Position numbers and translations under genes: made by a program
In this document: piece after piece, positions 15,097 through 23,888 of the stretch
Layout: the number at the start of each line of letters is the position of its first letter
Position numbering within the stretch: the first letter of the stretch is position 1
DNA from: Gemmatimonadota bacterium
GTDB taxonomy: Bacteria > Gemmatimonadota > Gemmatimonadetes > Gemmatimonadales > Gemmatimonadaceae
Length of the DNA: 64,000 nt
Assembly: GCA_028287305.1 (NCBI GenBank)
Contig: JAQBPX010000029.1
Span: 117,662-181,661 of the forward strand
Direction of reading: 5' to 3'
The notes under the pieces: generated by a model
Told to the model about the DNA's origin: nothing
The model's database searches: none
The model's input: only the letters and a program-made list of their open reading frames with translations

Positions 15097-18000
15097 ATGA
15101 GCCAGTACGTCGAGCTGCACTGCCACTCCTGCTTCTCCCTCCTCGACGGCGCCGCCACTCCCGAGGCGCTCGCGGCGCGCGCGAAGGAGATCGGCCTTCC
15201 CGCCCTCGCCCTCACCGACCACGACGACCTCAGTGGCAGCGTGCGCTTCGCGCAGGCCGCCGAGGAGGTCGGCATCACCCCCATCATCGGCGCCGAGCTC
15301 ACCGTCGAGATCGACGGTCGCCTCACGCACCTCCCGCTGCTCGCCGAGACCGTCGCCGGCTACGGCAACCTCTCCACGCTGATCACGCGCGCCCGCATGG
15401 ACCAGCCGCGCGGGCGGCCGCACGTGTCGCTCGACCTGGTGGCCGAGCACGCGCAGGGACTCTTCGCGCTCACCGGTTGCCCGCGCGGCTGGGTGCCGCG
15501 ACTCGCCATGAAGGGCGACGTCGACGGCGCATGCGAAGCCATGTCCACGCTGCTCGACATCTTCGGCCGCCGCGTGGCCATCGAGTGCTGGGACCACGGC
15601 CTCCCCGAGGAGCGCGAGGCCACCACGCAGCTGCTGGCCGTGTCGCGCGCGCTCGACGTCCCCTGGGTCGTCACCAACGACGTGCACTACGCGCGTGCCC
15701 GCGACCGCATCGTGCACGACGTGCTCTGCACGCTCCGCCACGACCGCGTGCTCGACACCATGGGCACGCGCCTCCGTCCCAGCGGCGAGTGGTACCTCAA
15801 GAGCGCCGCACAGCTCCGGCGTCGCTGGCAGCACGCGCCCGAGGGACTGCACAACACGCTCGCCATCGCGGAGCGCTGCAGCTTCCGCATGGGCCACCTC
15901 GACCCCGCGCTGCCGAACTTTCCGCTGCCCGCCGGCGTGAGTCCCGACGAGTACCTCGAGCGACTCGTGGCCCAGGGCGCGTGGGAGCGATGGAAGTTGC
16001 GGGTCGAGCCCGGCGCGCCCGACTCGCCGCAGATGAAGCAGCTCCGCCACGAGCTCGCGATGATCGAGCGCCTCGGCCTCGCCGGCTACTTCCTGATCGT
16101 GTGGGACATCGTGCGCTTCGCGCGGCGCGAGGGGATCCTCTGCCAGGGGCGCGGCTCCGCCGCCAACTCCGCGGTGTGCTACTGCCTGGGCATCACCGCG
16201 GTGGACCCGGTGAAGCTCGGCCTCCTCTTCGAGCGCTTCCTCTCCGACGACCGCTCGGAAGCGCCCGACATCGACATCGACTTCGCGCACCAGGAGCGCG
16301 AGCGCGTGATCCAGTACGTCTACGAGAAGTACGGGCGCGATCACGCGGCCATGGTCTGCGAGCAGATCACCTGGCGCGGGCGCTCGGCCGTGCGCGACGC
16401 CGCGCGCGTCCTCGGCTTTTCCGTGGAGCAGGGCGATCGGCTCGCGTCGCTCAGCGACCGCTTCTCGGCGCGCGCCACCGCCGAGCTGCTGCGCGAGGGG
16501 GGTGAGGGCGATCGCGACGCCCACGTCGCGGACGTGCTGGGCAAGGGGATGGTGCGCGGCACGGAGGCCACCACGAAGTCGCGAGAGGTGAAGGCCGAAG
16601 CACGCCGGGCCGACCTCACGAGCGAGGAGAAGAAGCAGGTGCGCGTGGGCTCACGTCCGCTCACGCCCTCGGACCGGCCGAAGCCCACCACCGCCTACGA
16701 GCCGTATGGGTCGCCGAACGCGCAGAACCTCAAGAAGGAGCTGCCCTGGCTCGACCCGTACGCCGAGGAATCGCTGAACGAGCGGCGCGACCCGACCATC
16801 GTGAAGCGGATGGATGACGGCAAGCGCGGCATCGTGGCAATGGCGGGGCTCGATCCCAACGACCGTCGCGTGCGCGCACTGGCCGAGGTGGTGGACGGGC
16901 TGCACCAGCTGCCGCGGCATCGCTCGATTCACGTCGGTGGGTTCGTGCTCACCGCGCAGCCACTGTCGCTCATCGTGCCCATCGAGCCCGCGTCGATGGA
17001 GGGGCGCACGGTGATCCAGTGGGAGAAGGACGACCTCGATCCCGTGGGGCTCGTGAAGATCGACCTGCTCGGCCTCGGCATGCTCACGCTGCTGCAGGAG
17101 TGTTTGCTGCATATTCGCGCCACGCGCGGCGTTTCGATCGACCTGGGCCAGCTCGACATGGACGACCAGTCGGTGTACGACGACCTCTGTCGCGCCGACA
17201 CCATCGGCGTGTTCCAGGTGGAGAGCCGCGCGCAGATGAACACGCTGCCGCGCCTCAAGCCGCGCAAGTTCTACGACCTGGTGGTGGAAGTCGCGCTCAT
17301 CCGGCCGGGGCCGATCCAGGGCGAGATGGTGCATCCCTACCTGCGGCGGCGCGCGGGGGAGGAGGCGGTGACGTATCCATACCCGACGCTCGAGCCGATC
17401 CTCAGGCGCACGCTCGGCATCCCGCTCTTCCAGGAGCAGGGGATGCAGGTGGCGGTGGCGGCCGCGGGATTCACGCCGGGCGAGAGTGACCAGCTGCGCC
17501 GGGCGATGGGACACAAGCGCAGTCGCGAGCGCATGGCCGACATCTGCCGGAAGATGATCGACGGCATGCGCGCGAACGGCATTCCCGAGGACGTGGCGCT
17601 GAGGATCTACAACCAGATCAATGCCTTTGCCGACTACGGATTTCCCGAGTCGCACGCGGCGAGCTTCGCGCTGATCGTGTATGCGTCGGCGTACCTCCGC
17701 CACTATTACGCGCCCGAGTTCACCGCGGCGCTGCTCAACGCGCAGCCGATGGGCTTCTACGCGCCGGGTACCATCATCGAGGATGCGCGCCGTCACGGCG
17801 TGGAAGTGCGGCCGGTGGACCTGACGCAATCCACCTGGGATCACACGCTCGAGCGGCGGACCGATGCGAAGGACGGCGCGCCGGCGCTGCGCCTCGGCGT
17901 GCGCATCATCAAGGGGCTGGGCCCGAAGACGCGCGACAAGTACGAGGCCGCGCTCGACCAGGGGCCCTTCACGTCGATCGAGGATTTCGTGCGCCGCGTG

Positions 18001-18609
18001 GACCTCGACCGTCGCGCGCTGCGCGCGCTCGCGGAAGCGGGGGCGTTCGATGCCTACCTGCCGCAGGAACCGGAGCGCAGCCGCCGGCGCGCCGCGCTCT
18101 GGCATGCGCTCTCCGCGGTGCGGGGCGACGCGGGCCCGCTCGCGCCCTCGGCGCCGCCTGCGTCGCACGCGCCGCTGCCGGGGATGTCGCCCGCGGAGAT
18201 CACCGAGGCCGACTACCGGATGACGGGACTCGCGCTGGGCGGGCACCCCATGAAGCACCTGCGCGAGTTGCTCGCGCCGAATGGCGTGCGCACCGCGGCG
18301 GACCTCGCGGCGAACGCGAGGGACGGCGATCGCGCGGCCACGGCTGGGCTGGTGATCTGTCGCCAGCGTCCCGGCACCGCGAAGGGGTTCGTGTTCCTCA
18401 CCCTCGAGGACGAGACGGGGCTGGTCAACGTGGTGTGCACGCCGAAGCGCTTCGAGCAGCAGGCGCTGCTCATCTCCACGTCACCGCTGCTGCTCGTGCG
18501 CGGCGTGCTGCAGGTGGAGCAGACGGTGGTGAACCTGCGGGCCGAGAAGTTCCGGGCCCTCACCGCTTCAGTGGGAGAGGAAGCGGTGAAGGGGAGGAAT
18601 TTTCACTAG
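15097..18609 (+). CDS. dnaE2: Error-prone DNA polymerase III alpha subunit DnaE2
   Basis: 1170 residues. N-terminal PHP domain with H8-C-H10-S and LTDHDD; polymerase core with GRGSAANSAVCYCLG (about 350-364) and catalytic P-D-I-D-I-D-F (390-396); tudor-like and OB-fold C-terminal region (GFVFLTLEDETGLVNVV). The C-terminus lacks the clamp and tau-binding tail of replicative DnaE, as in DnaE2. With ImuA and ImuB it forms the translesion mutasome. It is about 80-100 residues longer than usual because of an insertion at about 468-575 (16501-16820), rich in charged residues. Unlike typical cassettes it is separated from imuB by a gene on the opposite strand and needs its own promoter. Confidence 0.9.
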   Translation: MSQYVELHCHSCFSLLDGAATPEALAARAKEIGLPALALTDHDDLSGSVRFAQAAEEVGITPIIGAELTVEIDGRLTHLPLLAETVAGYGNLSTLITRARMDQPRGRPHVSLDLVAEHAQGLFALTGCPRGWVPRLAMKGDVDGACEAMSTLLDIFGRRVAIECWDHGLPEEREATTQLLAVSRALDVPWVVTNDVHYARARDRIVHDVLCTLRHDRVLDTMGTRLRPSGEWYLKSAAQLRRRWQHAPEGLHNTLAIAERCSFRMGHLDPALPNFPLPAGVSPDEYLERLVAQGAWERWKLRVEPGAPDSPQMKQLRHELAMIERLGLAGYFLIVWDIVRFARREGILCQGRGSAANSAVCYCLGITAVDPVKLGLLFERFLSDDRSEAPDIDIDFAHQERERVIQYVYEKYGRDHAAMVCEQITWRGRSAVRDAARVLGFSVEQGDRLASLSDRFSARATAELLREGGEGDRDAHVADVLGKGMVRGTEATTKSREVKAEARRADLTSEEKKQVRVGSRPLTPSDRPKPTTAYEPYGSPNAQNLKKELPWLDPYAEESLNERRDPTIVKRMDDGKRGIVAMAGLDPNDRRVRALAEVVDGLHQLPRHRSIHVGGFVLTAQPLSLIVPIEPASMEGRTVIQWEKDDLDPVGLVKIDLLGLGMLTLLQECLLHIRATRGVSIDLGQLDMDDQSVYDDLCRADTIGVFQVESRAQMNTLPRLKPRKFYDLVVEVALIRPGPIQGEMVHPYLRRRAGEEAVTYPYPTLEPILRRTLGIPLFQEQGMQVAVAAAGFTPGESDQLRRAMGHKRSRERMADICRKMIDGMRANGIPEDVALRIYNQINAFADYGFPESHAASFALIVYASAYLRHYYAPEFTAALLNAQPMGFYAPGTIIEDARRHGVEVRPVDLTQSTWDHTLERRTDAKDGAPALRLGVRIIKGLGPKTRDKYEAALDQGPFTSIEDFVRRVDLDRRALRALAEAGAFDAYLPQEPERSRRRAALWHALSAVRGDAGPLAPSAPPASHAPLPGMSPAEITEADYRMTGLALGGHPMKHLRELLAPNGVRTAADLAANARDGDRAATAGLVICRQRPGTAKGFVFLTLEDETGLVNVVCTPKRFEQQALLISTSPLLLVRGVLQVEQTVVNLRAEKFRALTASVGEEAVKGRNFH

Positions 18610-18626
18610 CCCATTGTCATCCCGCG

Positions 18627-18668
18627 CGCGGTTGTCATCCCGCGCGCAGCGAGGGATCTGCAACTAAC
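18627..18668. repeat. Short repeat of the CCCGCGCGCAGCGAGGGATCTGC type
   Basis: TTGTCATCCCGCGCG occurs twice (about 18615 and 18630) and is followed by CAGCGAGGGATCTGC, the reverse of the motif repeated in tandem at 19641-19713 and found again near 55385. A short interspersed repeat, downstream of dnaE2. Confidence 0.5.
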
Positions 18669-18853
18669 CAATGAGCCGCGGCGCAACGCTGTGGGCCTTC
18701 GGCCCGCGCTGAACCGCACCTCGGGACGCTTCAAACAAGAAGACAGGACTCCGAATTCAGTCGGAGTCCTGCTTGCTATTGGGAACTGCAACTGCCGGCA
18801 GTTCAGCGTTATACCGCGTTGCACCGTGGCTCATTCGTTCGTTGAGCCGCGGC
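18668..18853. repeat. Intergenic repeat family B, copy 1, with bidirectional terminator hairpin
   Basis: Outer arms GAGCCGCGGCGCAACGC at the left and GCGTTGCACCGTGGCTC at the right are near-perfect inverted repeats. A second hairpin is GGGCCTTCGGCCC. The central hairpin CAGGACTCCGA (18744-18754)/TCGGAGTCCTG (18761-18771) is followed by CTTGCTATT and resembles an intrinsic terminator. It separates the convergent dnaE2 and outer-membrane-protein genes. Copy 2 is at 49772-49932, also between convergent genes. Confidence 0.75.
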
Positions 18854-18858
18854 GAAAC

Positions 18859-19620
18859 TCACTTCCCGCCGATCGTCACCGAGATGCCGTACATCGTCTG
18901 CCCGCCGGTGATGAACACGTGCTGGAAGCCGACGCTCGCCGAGAAGCTCGAGCCTGCATTCGCGAGCCCCAGTCCGCCGCCGAGCAGGAAGCGCTGGCCA
19001 CTTTCCGACGTGCCGGCGAAGCGCGTATCCTGCTTGTACCTGCCGATGCCGAAGCCCGGCGTCAGCCAGGGCACGATCTTCATGTCCGACCCGGAGCCGA
19101 GCACCAGCGAAATCGGCACGCCGGCGGAGAGTGAGATCGCCTGGTCGGTCTGCCCGAAGGCGCTGGGCCGGCCATAGCCGACTTCTCCATTCACGGCATA
19201 CAACAGCTTCGAGCCCGATCCCATCGGCATCTCGCCGAGCCGGAAGTCGCCGCCGAGTGCGAGCTGCAGGTATCGGTTGCATCCGGAGCAATCGAGGTCG
19301 CCCGCGGCGGCGGTGATCGTGATGGTGGTGCCCGAGCCCATCGGCAGCGTGGTCGCGATGCCGTAGTTGTCCTCGGAGCCGTTGCCCCCGTTCACGGAGC
19401 GTCGGCCGTACCTGATCCCGAATGAGGGCGACGCGGTTCCCATCCCCGCAATCGTGGGCGTCATGAGCGGCGACAGCGCGCCGATCGGCGTGCTGATCAG
19501 CGCCGCCTCGGCGGCCAGGTCCTGGTCGGTGGGGATCGCCTGCGCGCGCAATGCAGGCGCCGCGACGGAGAGAAACAGGAGCGCGCCGCCGAGGGTCGCG
19601 CGAAGGGTGCGATCGTGCAT
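18859..19620 (-). CDS. Predicted outer-membrane beta-barrel protein
   Basis: 253 residues. The ATG at 19620 follows GGAG at good spacing and gives a signal peptide ending L-R-A-Q-A. The mature protein is glycine-rich with alternating hydrophobic strands (ATTLPMGSGTTITITAA, YLQLALGGDFRLG, AISLSAGVPISLVLG, RFLLGGGLGLANAG) and ends in YGISVTIGGK, consistent with an 8- to 10-stranded barrel, although the last residue is not the usual aromatic. Two cysteines in DCSGCNR could form a loop disulfide. No close family recognised. It stands alone, bounded by repeats on both sides. Confidence 0.6.
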   Translation of the reverse strand: MHDRTLRATLGGALLFLSVAAPALRAQAIPTDQDLAAEAALISTPIGALSPLMTPTIAGMGTASPSFGIRYGRRSVNGGNGSEDNYGIATTLPMGSGTTITITAAAGDLDCSGCNRYLQLALGGDFRLGEMPMGSGSKLLYAVNGEVGYGRPSAFGQTDQAISLSAGVPISLVLGSGSDMKIVPWLTPGFGIGRYKQDTRFAGTSESGQRFLLGGGLGLANAGSSFSASVGFQHVFITGGQTMYGISVTIGGK

Positions 19621-19640
19621 GAGAATCTCCGGTCGGGTAA

Positions 19641-19713
19641 CGGCAGGTCCCTCGCTACGCTCAGGACGACTGCACACTCACGGCAGGTCCCTCGCGTTGC
19701 TCAGGACGACTGC
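19641..19713. repeat. Tandem pair of a 33-bp interspersed repeat
   Basis: CGGCAGGTCCCTCGC (19641 and 19681) begins two units with 40-bp period; each ends in CTCAGGACGACTGC, and the units differ at only three positions. Similar CCCTCGCTACGCTCAGGA occurs at about 55386. It lies just upstream of the outer-membrane-protein start, so it could overlap that promoter. Confidence 0.65.
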
Positions 19714-19763
19714 GCGCATGGTCCTACCCGCATGCACCGCAAGGGTGCCGCGATCCGACGCGG

Positions 19764-20819
19764 CTATGCAACTTCCGCGCGCGCGACCTCGCGAATGGAG
19801 AGGATGAAATCGGCGCCGAGAAGCAACGAGGGCGTCTGGAAGCCCGGCATCAGCTGGCCGGCCAGCACGCGCTCCGCGATCGCCACGGCAGTCTGGGCCG
19901 TGAGCGTGTATCCGTTCGGCGTGCGCATCCGCACCGTGACGGTGCGCCCACTGTCGTCGGAGGCTTCGCCCCAGAGCAGCGAAAACCCGCGCTTGCGCTG
20001 CGCCTCGCTCGGTCCGGGGCGCCGCGCCTGCGCGCGCTCCACCAGCCACTGCTTCACGGGTGCCCACCGCAGCAACGGTCCAAGGTATCGCGTGGCCCGC
20101 ATGGACCAGCGCAGCTTGGTTGGCGTCGCCATGTATACGGTGACGTTCGGGATCCCCGTGCTGTAGTACGCGGTGGACACGTCGCCCCATGGAATCGACA
20201 CCGCCGCGATCACGCCGGTGCCGAAGTCGATGTGCCGCATCTTCCACGCGGGGGGCACGGGCACGATGCGCCCGTCGCGTCGCACCGCGCCGCCGCGACC
20301 CATCCCTTCCGCCATGGTGGTCGCGGTCCCGCGCGACAGCCCACCGAGGCTGAGGAACGCGAGCGACAGCGACGTCGCCTGCGGCATCCGCTTCTTGAGG
20401 TGCGCGGCCAGGCAATCGGACGGTACCACGTCGAAGCCCACGCCCGGCAGCAGCATCACTCCCGCCGCAGCCGCGGCCGCGCCCATCGCGTGGAGCAGCT
20501 CGAAGACTTCGATCTCCCCGGTGATGTCGAGGTAGTGCGACTTCGTCCGCAGGCACGCCTCCGCCATCGGCCGCGCCGTGTGCATGAAGGGACCCGCGCA
20601 GTGCAGCACGACGTCATGCCGCGAGAGCAGCGAGTCGAGCGCCGCCGTGTCGTCGAGTGAGACGACCTCGAAATCCAGCCCGAGCTCCGCAGCCAGTGGG
20701 GCGATCGCCTCCGCCCGGCGCGCCGACAGCGTGGGGCGAAGGCCGCGCTCCACCGCCAGGCGGGCGATCAGCTCACCCGTGTAACCGTTGGCGCCGTAGA
20801 TGAGCAGCCTGCCCTCCAT
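19764..20819 (-). CDS. Saccharopine dehydrogenase-like NAD(P)-binding protein
   Basis: 351 residues starting with a Rossmann motif YGANGYTG, which reads G-A-x-G-x-T/S-G as in trans-acting enoyl reductase and saccharopine-dehydrogenase-like proteins. HCAGPFMHTARPMAEACLR and HYLDITGE are hallmarks of this group (mycobacterial enoyl-reductase family, human SCCPDH). Likely a soluble or membrane-peripheral reductase; the substrate is not evident. It is the last gene of a minus-strand operon, after a 124-residue unknown protein. ATG 20819 was chosen; a GTG at 20825 overlapping the upstream stop is also possible. Confidence 0.8.
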   Translation of the reverse strand: MEGRLLIYGANGYTGELIARLAVERGLRPTLSARRAEAIAPLAAELGLDFEVVSLDDTAALDSLLSRHDVVLHCAGPFMHTARPMAEACLRTKSHYLDITGEIEVFELLHAMGAAAAAAGVMLLPGVGFDVVPSDCLAAHLKKRMPQATSLSLAFLSLGGLSRGTATTMAEGMGRGGAVRRDGRIVPVPPAWKMRHIDFGTGVIAAVSIPWGDVSTAYYSTGIPNVTVYMATPTKLRWSMRATRYLGPLLRWAPVKQWLVERAQARRPGPSEAQRKRGFSLLWGEASDDSGRTVTVRMRTPNGYTLTAQTAVAIAERVLAGQLMPGFQTPSLLLGADFILSIREVARAEVA

Positions 20820-20821
20820 CG

Positions 20822-21196
20822 TCACGCTCCCGCGTTGCGCCTGCGCCAGTACCCGTCGTCGGCGATGAGGACCTCGAGTTCGCGCGCCGCCGCGCTCGCC
20901 CCCGAAGCATAGTCGGCAATGTGGATCGCCGTGGTGGCGATGGCGACGCCGGCGCCATCCTCGAGCGTGAGCTGCAGCGCATCCCGGGAGCGATGATATC
21001 GCGCGAGGAGCTCCTCGTCCGCCACCGCCCCGCCCCGCGCGGGCACCGCGTCGCGAAAGAGCTGGAAGACCGGCTGCACCAGGTCGTAGCCGATCCCCGG
21101 GCGGAACACGCCGCGCGCCCGGCCCACCGAGGGCTCCGCATCCTCGAGGTCCGACCACCCGACCGTGATGCCCTGCAGCTTCACCGTGTGACGCAT
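20822..21196 (-). CDS. Conserved-looking protein of unknown function
   Basis: 124 residues, no signal peptide, no membrane segment. Its opening HTVKLQGITVGWSDLEDAEPSVGRARGVFRPG recalls small bacterial proteins of unknown function whose N-terminus resembles a beta-sheet sensor domain. The rest alternates helices (LVQPVFQLFRDA, DEELLARYHRSRDAL) and a strand (LQLTLEDGAGVAIATTAIHI). Ten bases downstream of the RidA-like gene and two bases before the saccharopine-dehydrogenase-like gene, so certainly in the same operon. Codon use matches the neighbours. I cannot assign a function. Confidence 0.6.
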   Translation of the reverse strand: MRHTVKLQGITVGWSDLEDAEPSVGRARGVFRPGIGYDLVQPVFQLFRDAVPARGGAVADEELLARYHRSRDALQLTLEDGAGVAIATTAIHIADYASGASAAARELEVLIADDGYWRRRNAGA

Positions 21197-21206
21197 GCGT
21201 GCCCCG

Positions 21207-21653
21207 TCAACGCACCGCGGCGACGCAATCCAGCTCGAGTCGCGCGTTGAAGATGAGCTGCGACGCCGCGAACGCGGTGCGCGCGGGCTTCACGCCCGGA
21301 AAGAAGGTGACGTACACCTCGTTCATCGCCGGCCAGTCCGCCATGTCGGCCATGATCACCGTGCACTTCACCACGCGGTCGAGCCCAAGTCCCTGTCGCG
21401 CCAGCTCCGCCTTCAGGTTCTCCAGTGCCAGTCTCGCCTCTGGGCGCACGCCACCCGGTGCCATCTTGCCGGTGGAATCGATGCCGATCACGCCGCTCAG
21501 GAAGAGCAGGTCCCCCACGCGCACCGATGGTGAGAAGGGGCCGCCCGCCGACGGTGACGGATGAAACTCCACCATCGGCCCCGCGTGCGTCGCGCACGCG
21601 CCGAGCAGGCCCACGAGCGCGAACAGCGTGAGCCGCGCGCGATCGCGTATCAC
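21207..21653 (-). CDS. RidA-family protein with lipoprotein signal
   Basis: 148 residues. The GTG at 21653 overlaps the DinB-family stop (GTGA) and yields a signal peptide with lipobox L-L-G-A-C at about residue 20, so the mature RidA domain should be exported and lipid-anchored. The domain shows PFSPSVRVGDLLFLSG, then IEN-like LALENLKAELARQG and C-T-V-I-M-A-D; the typical family arginine is replaced in the terminal LELDCVAAV (usually I-E-V-E-A-V-A). Cytosolic RidA deaminates reactive enamines; an exported version suggests a different role. Its operon includes DinB-type and transporter genes. Confidence 0.75.
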   Translation of the reverse strand: MIRDRARLTLFALVGLLGACATHAGPMVEFHPSPSAGGPFSPSVRVGDLLFLSGVIGIDSTGKMAPGGVRPEARLALENLKAELARQGLGLDRVVKCTVIMADMADWPAMNEVYVTFFPGVKPARTAFAASQLIFNARLELDCVAAVR

Positions 21654-22171
21654 TTGAGGTAGCGCTCGCGCAGCACGTTGCGATGATGGAGCTCGTGCCC
21701 TGCGATGGTCCACGCCAGCGCGCGCACCGACATCTGCGCGCCGTTGGCCGAGCCGCGGCGCTGTGCCGCCTCCGGCGGAAAGCCCTGCAGCGTCGCAACC
21801 GTCGCGCGGCGCACCGCGCGCAGCTCGGCGACCAGCGCGTCCAGGGGTCGCGCGTCCGCGCCCGCCATCGGCGCGTAGGCGTTCTCGTCATACCCCGGCA
21901 GGGGCGTGGCATCGGCGCGCGCGAACCGCAGCGCGCGATAGGCGAAGATCCGCTCGGTGTCGCTCACGTGGCTCACCACCTCCTTCACGCTCCACTTTCC
22001 CTCGGCGTAGCGGTGCATGGAGCCCTCCTCCCCGATGGACGCCAGCAGCGACTCGGTGTCGTCGAGCTGCTGCGCGAGCATTGCCACCACGTCTCCATCG
22101 GGCACGAGCGAGATGTACTTCCCGTAGTAGGAGAGGTATTCGTCGTCGTTGGGTCGTGTCAGCGTCGGCAT
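21650..22171 (-). CDS. DinB/YfiT-family putative metal-dependent enzyme
   Basis: 173 residues forming the four-helix pattern of the DinB superfamily. Candidate metal ligands are in HVSDTERIFAYRALRFARAD (first histidine) and in GHELHHRNVLRERY near the C-terminus. Many members are thiol-dependent S-transferases using bacillithiol or mycothiol, or have unknown substrates. Start ATG 22171 lies 20 bases downstream of the transporter gene; the longer open frame reaching 22936 is a shadow of that gene. It is translationally coupled to the RidA-like gene by GTGA. Confidence 0.78.
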   Translation of the reverse strand: MPTLTRPNDDEYLSYYGKYISLVPDGDVVAMLAQQLDDTESLLASIGEEGSMHRYAEGKWSVKEVVSHVSDTERIFAYRALRFARADATPLPGYDENAYAPMAGADARPLDALVAELRAVRRATVATLQGFPPEAAQRRGSANGAQMSVRALAWTIAGHELHHRNVLRERYLK

Positions 22172-22191
22172 GGTGTGGGGGGACGGGGTGA

Positions 22192-23505
22192 TCAGGGTGC
22201 GGCGGGAAGCGGAGTGGCCCCGCGAGGTGCATCGAGCAGGCGACGCTCGGCGACGATCGCCGCCTGGCGGCGCCCCAGCCAGAGGCCCAGGAAGAGCCAG
22301 GCCACGCAGATGGGCACCAGCACGTACGCCTTGGTGCTCAGCGCGAGCCCGAGAGCCGTCATCAGGCGGAACGACCACGCCGCGATCTGGTCGCCGCCGC
22401 GATAGACGAAGGTGTCGATGAAGTTCTTCGCCTTGTACTTGTCCTCGCGCGGCACCACGGTGAACAGCACCTCGCGCGTGGGGTTCGCCAGCGCGAAATG
22501 CGTGGAACGGCGCAGCACGTAGAAGACGATCAGCACGTTCAGCACGGGGTTGGCGCCCAGTGCCGCGAAGCCCGCAATGCTCACGATGGGAACGAGCGCC
22601 AGCGTGGCGCCCACGCCGATCCGCTTCACCACGCGGCCGGTGAAGAAGGTCTGCGTCACGATCGTCAGGCCGTTGACGATCATGTCCATGTGCGCATAGA
22701 ACTGCGTTCGCGCGGTGCGGTCGGTGAAGTGCTGGCCGGCGATCTGCGCCTGGTAGGAATAGAGGGACGTGTTGCCGATCGTGAAGATCAGCAGGTAGAG
22801 GCAGATCGCGAGCAGGTAGGGCGAGCGCAGCACGTGCGAGACGCCGGCGAATGCGCTGCCACCGATGATCTCCTGGTCGTCGCCCATCTCCTTGTCCTCG
22901 AGCGTCCGGAAGCTCGGCGGAAAGCGCAGCACGCACTGCACGGAGACCTCGAGTAGCACCGCCGACACCAGCAGCAGGCTGGTGGAGCCGATGCGGCCCA
23001 CGAGCGTGGCGGTAATCGTCCCGCCCACGAGCGCGCCCAGGGTGCCACCCACCCCGATCGCCCCGAACAGGCGCTTGCCCTGCTCCAGCCGGAACCGGTC
23101 GGACATGAACGCCCAGAACACCGAGACCACGAACAGGTTGAACACGCTCGTCCAGACGAAGAACGCGCGCCCGATCCAGATGTTGTACTGCGGAAACGCA
23201 CGCAGCACGAGGAAGAAGACGACGAGGTTCGCGACGAAGAAGCGATAGCAGAGCGGCACGAAGCGCCGCACCGGCAGCTTCGCGACGATGGTGGAGAAGA
23301 TCGGGCTCACCACCAGCGTGGTGAGCAGCGTGCCGGTGTAGAGCCAGGGAATGTTGTCAACGCCCCCGGCGACGCCCATCTCGTCGCGGATGGGGCGCAG
23401 GATGTAGTAGCCGGAGAGCAGGAAGAAGAAGTACGCGAACGCGAGGCCGAGCGCGAAGCGCTCCTCGGGCTCGACGTCCACCAGTCGCTTGAGGAGTCCG
23501 CTCAT
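22192..23505 (-). CDS. ATP/ADP-translocase-like / MFS membrane transporter
   Basis: 437 residues with about twelve membrane helices. The N-terminus (EERFALGLAFAYFFFLLSGYYILRPIRDEMG) strongly resembles the NTT (TlcA) family of ATP:ADP antiporters, and GAIGVGGTLGALVGG and RSTHFALANPTREVLFTVV match that group. Free-living bacterial members do not necessarily exchange ATP; their substrate is unknown, and some annotate as MFS. ATGA overlap with the small membrane-protein gene upstream. Part of the seven-gene minus-strand operon 25419-19764. Confidence 0.75.
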   Translation of the reverse strand: MSGLLKRLVDVEPEERFALGLAFAYFFFLLSGYYILRPIRDEMGVAGGVDNIPWLYTGTLLTTLVVSPIFSTIVAKLPVRRFVPLCYRFFVANLVVFFLVLRAFPQYNIWIGRAFFVWTSVFNLFVVSVFWAFMSDRFRLEQGKRLFGAIGVGGTLGALVGGTITATLVGRIGSTSLLLVSAVLLEVSVQCVLRFPPSFRTLEDKEMGDDQEIIGGSAFAGVSHVLRSPYLLAICLYLLIFTIGNTSLYSYQAQIAGQHFTDRTARTQFYAHMDMIVNGLTIVTQTFFTGRVVKRIGVGATLALVPIVSIAGFAALGANPVLNVLIVFYVLRRSTHFALANPTREVLFTVVPREDKYKAKNFIDTFVYRGGDQIAAWSFRLMTALGLALSTKAYVLVPICVAWLFLGLWLGRRQAAIVAERRLLDAPRGATPLPAAP

Positions 23506-23888
23506 CGCCGCGAGGCGAGCAGTACGGCGAGCCCGCCCACGAGCATCGCGACGAGCAGCGCCCCTTCAGCGACGCCGCGCGCCTGCTGCCGCGCGCAGGC
23601 CTTCGCGTTCGCATCCCAGCGCTCCACCGGTGCGTCGTGGTCGCGCTTGTCCATCACGGCGAGCACCACGCAGGTGCGCTCGCGCGCCTGGAGGAACCCG
23701 GCGGCGGCCAGCGCGGCGGAGAGGCCGGTGACGGCGAACCAGGGAGCGGGCTTGTGCGTGATCGAGAGATAGCTGATCGCCGCGAGCGTCACGATCGACC
23801 ACACGAATCCGCTGGCCATTCGGCGACGGACGCCGCGCTCGCCCAGGTTGGGCACGTGCAGGGGCGAGTCGTCATGGCCGTCAGTCAT
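23502..23888 (-). CDS. Small membrane protein of unknown function
   Basis: 128 residues: a polar N-terminus (HDDSPLHVPNLGERGVRRRM), two closely spaced membrane helices (about 27-43 and 48-66), a charged loop with two cysteines (one each side of the loop), and a third helix at the C-terminus (GALLVAMLVGGLAVLLA). No family recognised. It overlaps the glycoside-hydrolase-like gene upstream by 8 bases and the transporter downstream by ATGA, so it is probably co-expressed and could be an accessory subunit of the transporter. Confidence 0.6.
   Translation of the reverse strand: MTDGHDDSPLHVPNLGERGVRRRMASGFVWSIVTLAAISYLSITHKPAPWFAVTGLSAALAAAGFLQARERTCVVLAVMDKRDHDAPVERWDANAKACARQQARGVAEGALLVAMLVGGLAVLLASRR

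Noticed and set aside
21653..22936. Single long protein combining DinB and upstream codons
   Set aside because: Upstream codons are a shadow of the transporter gene; the DinB start at 22171 gives a normal family length.
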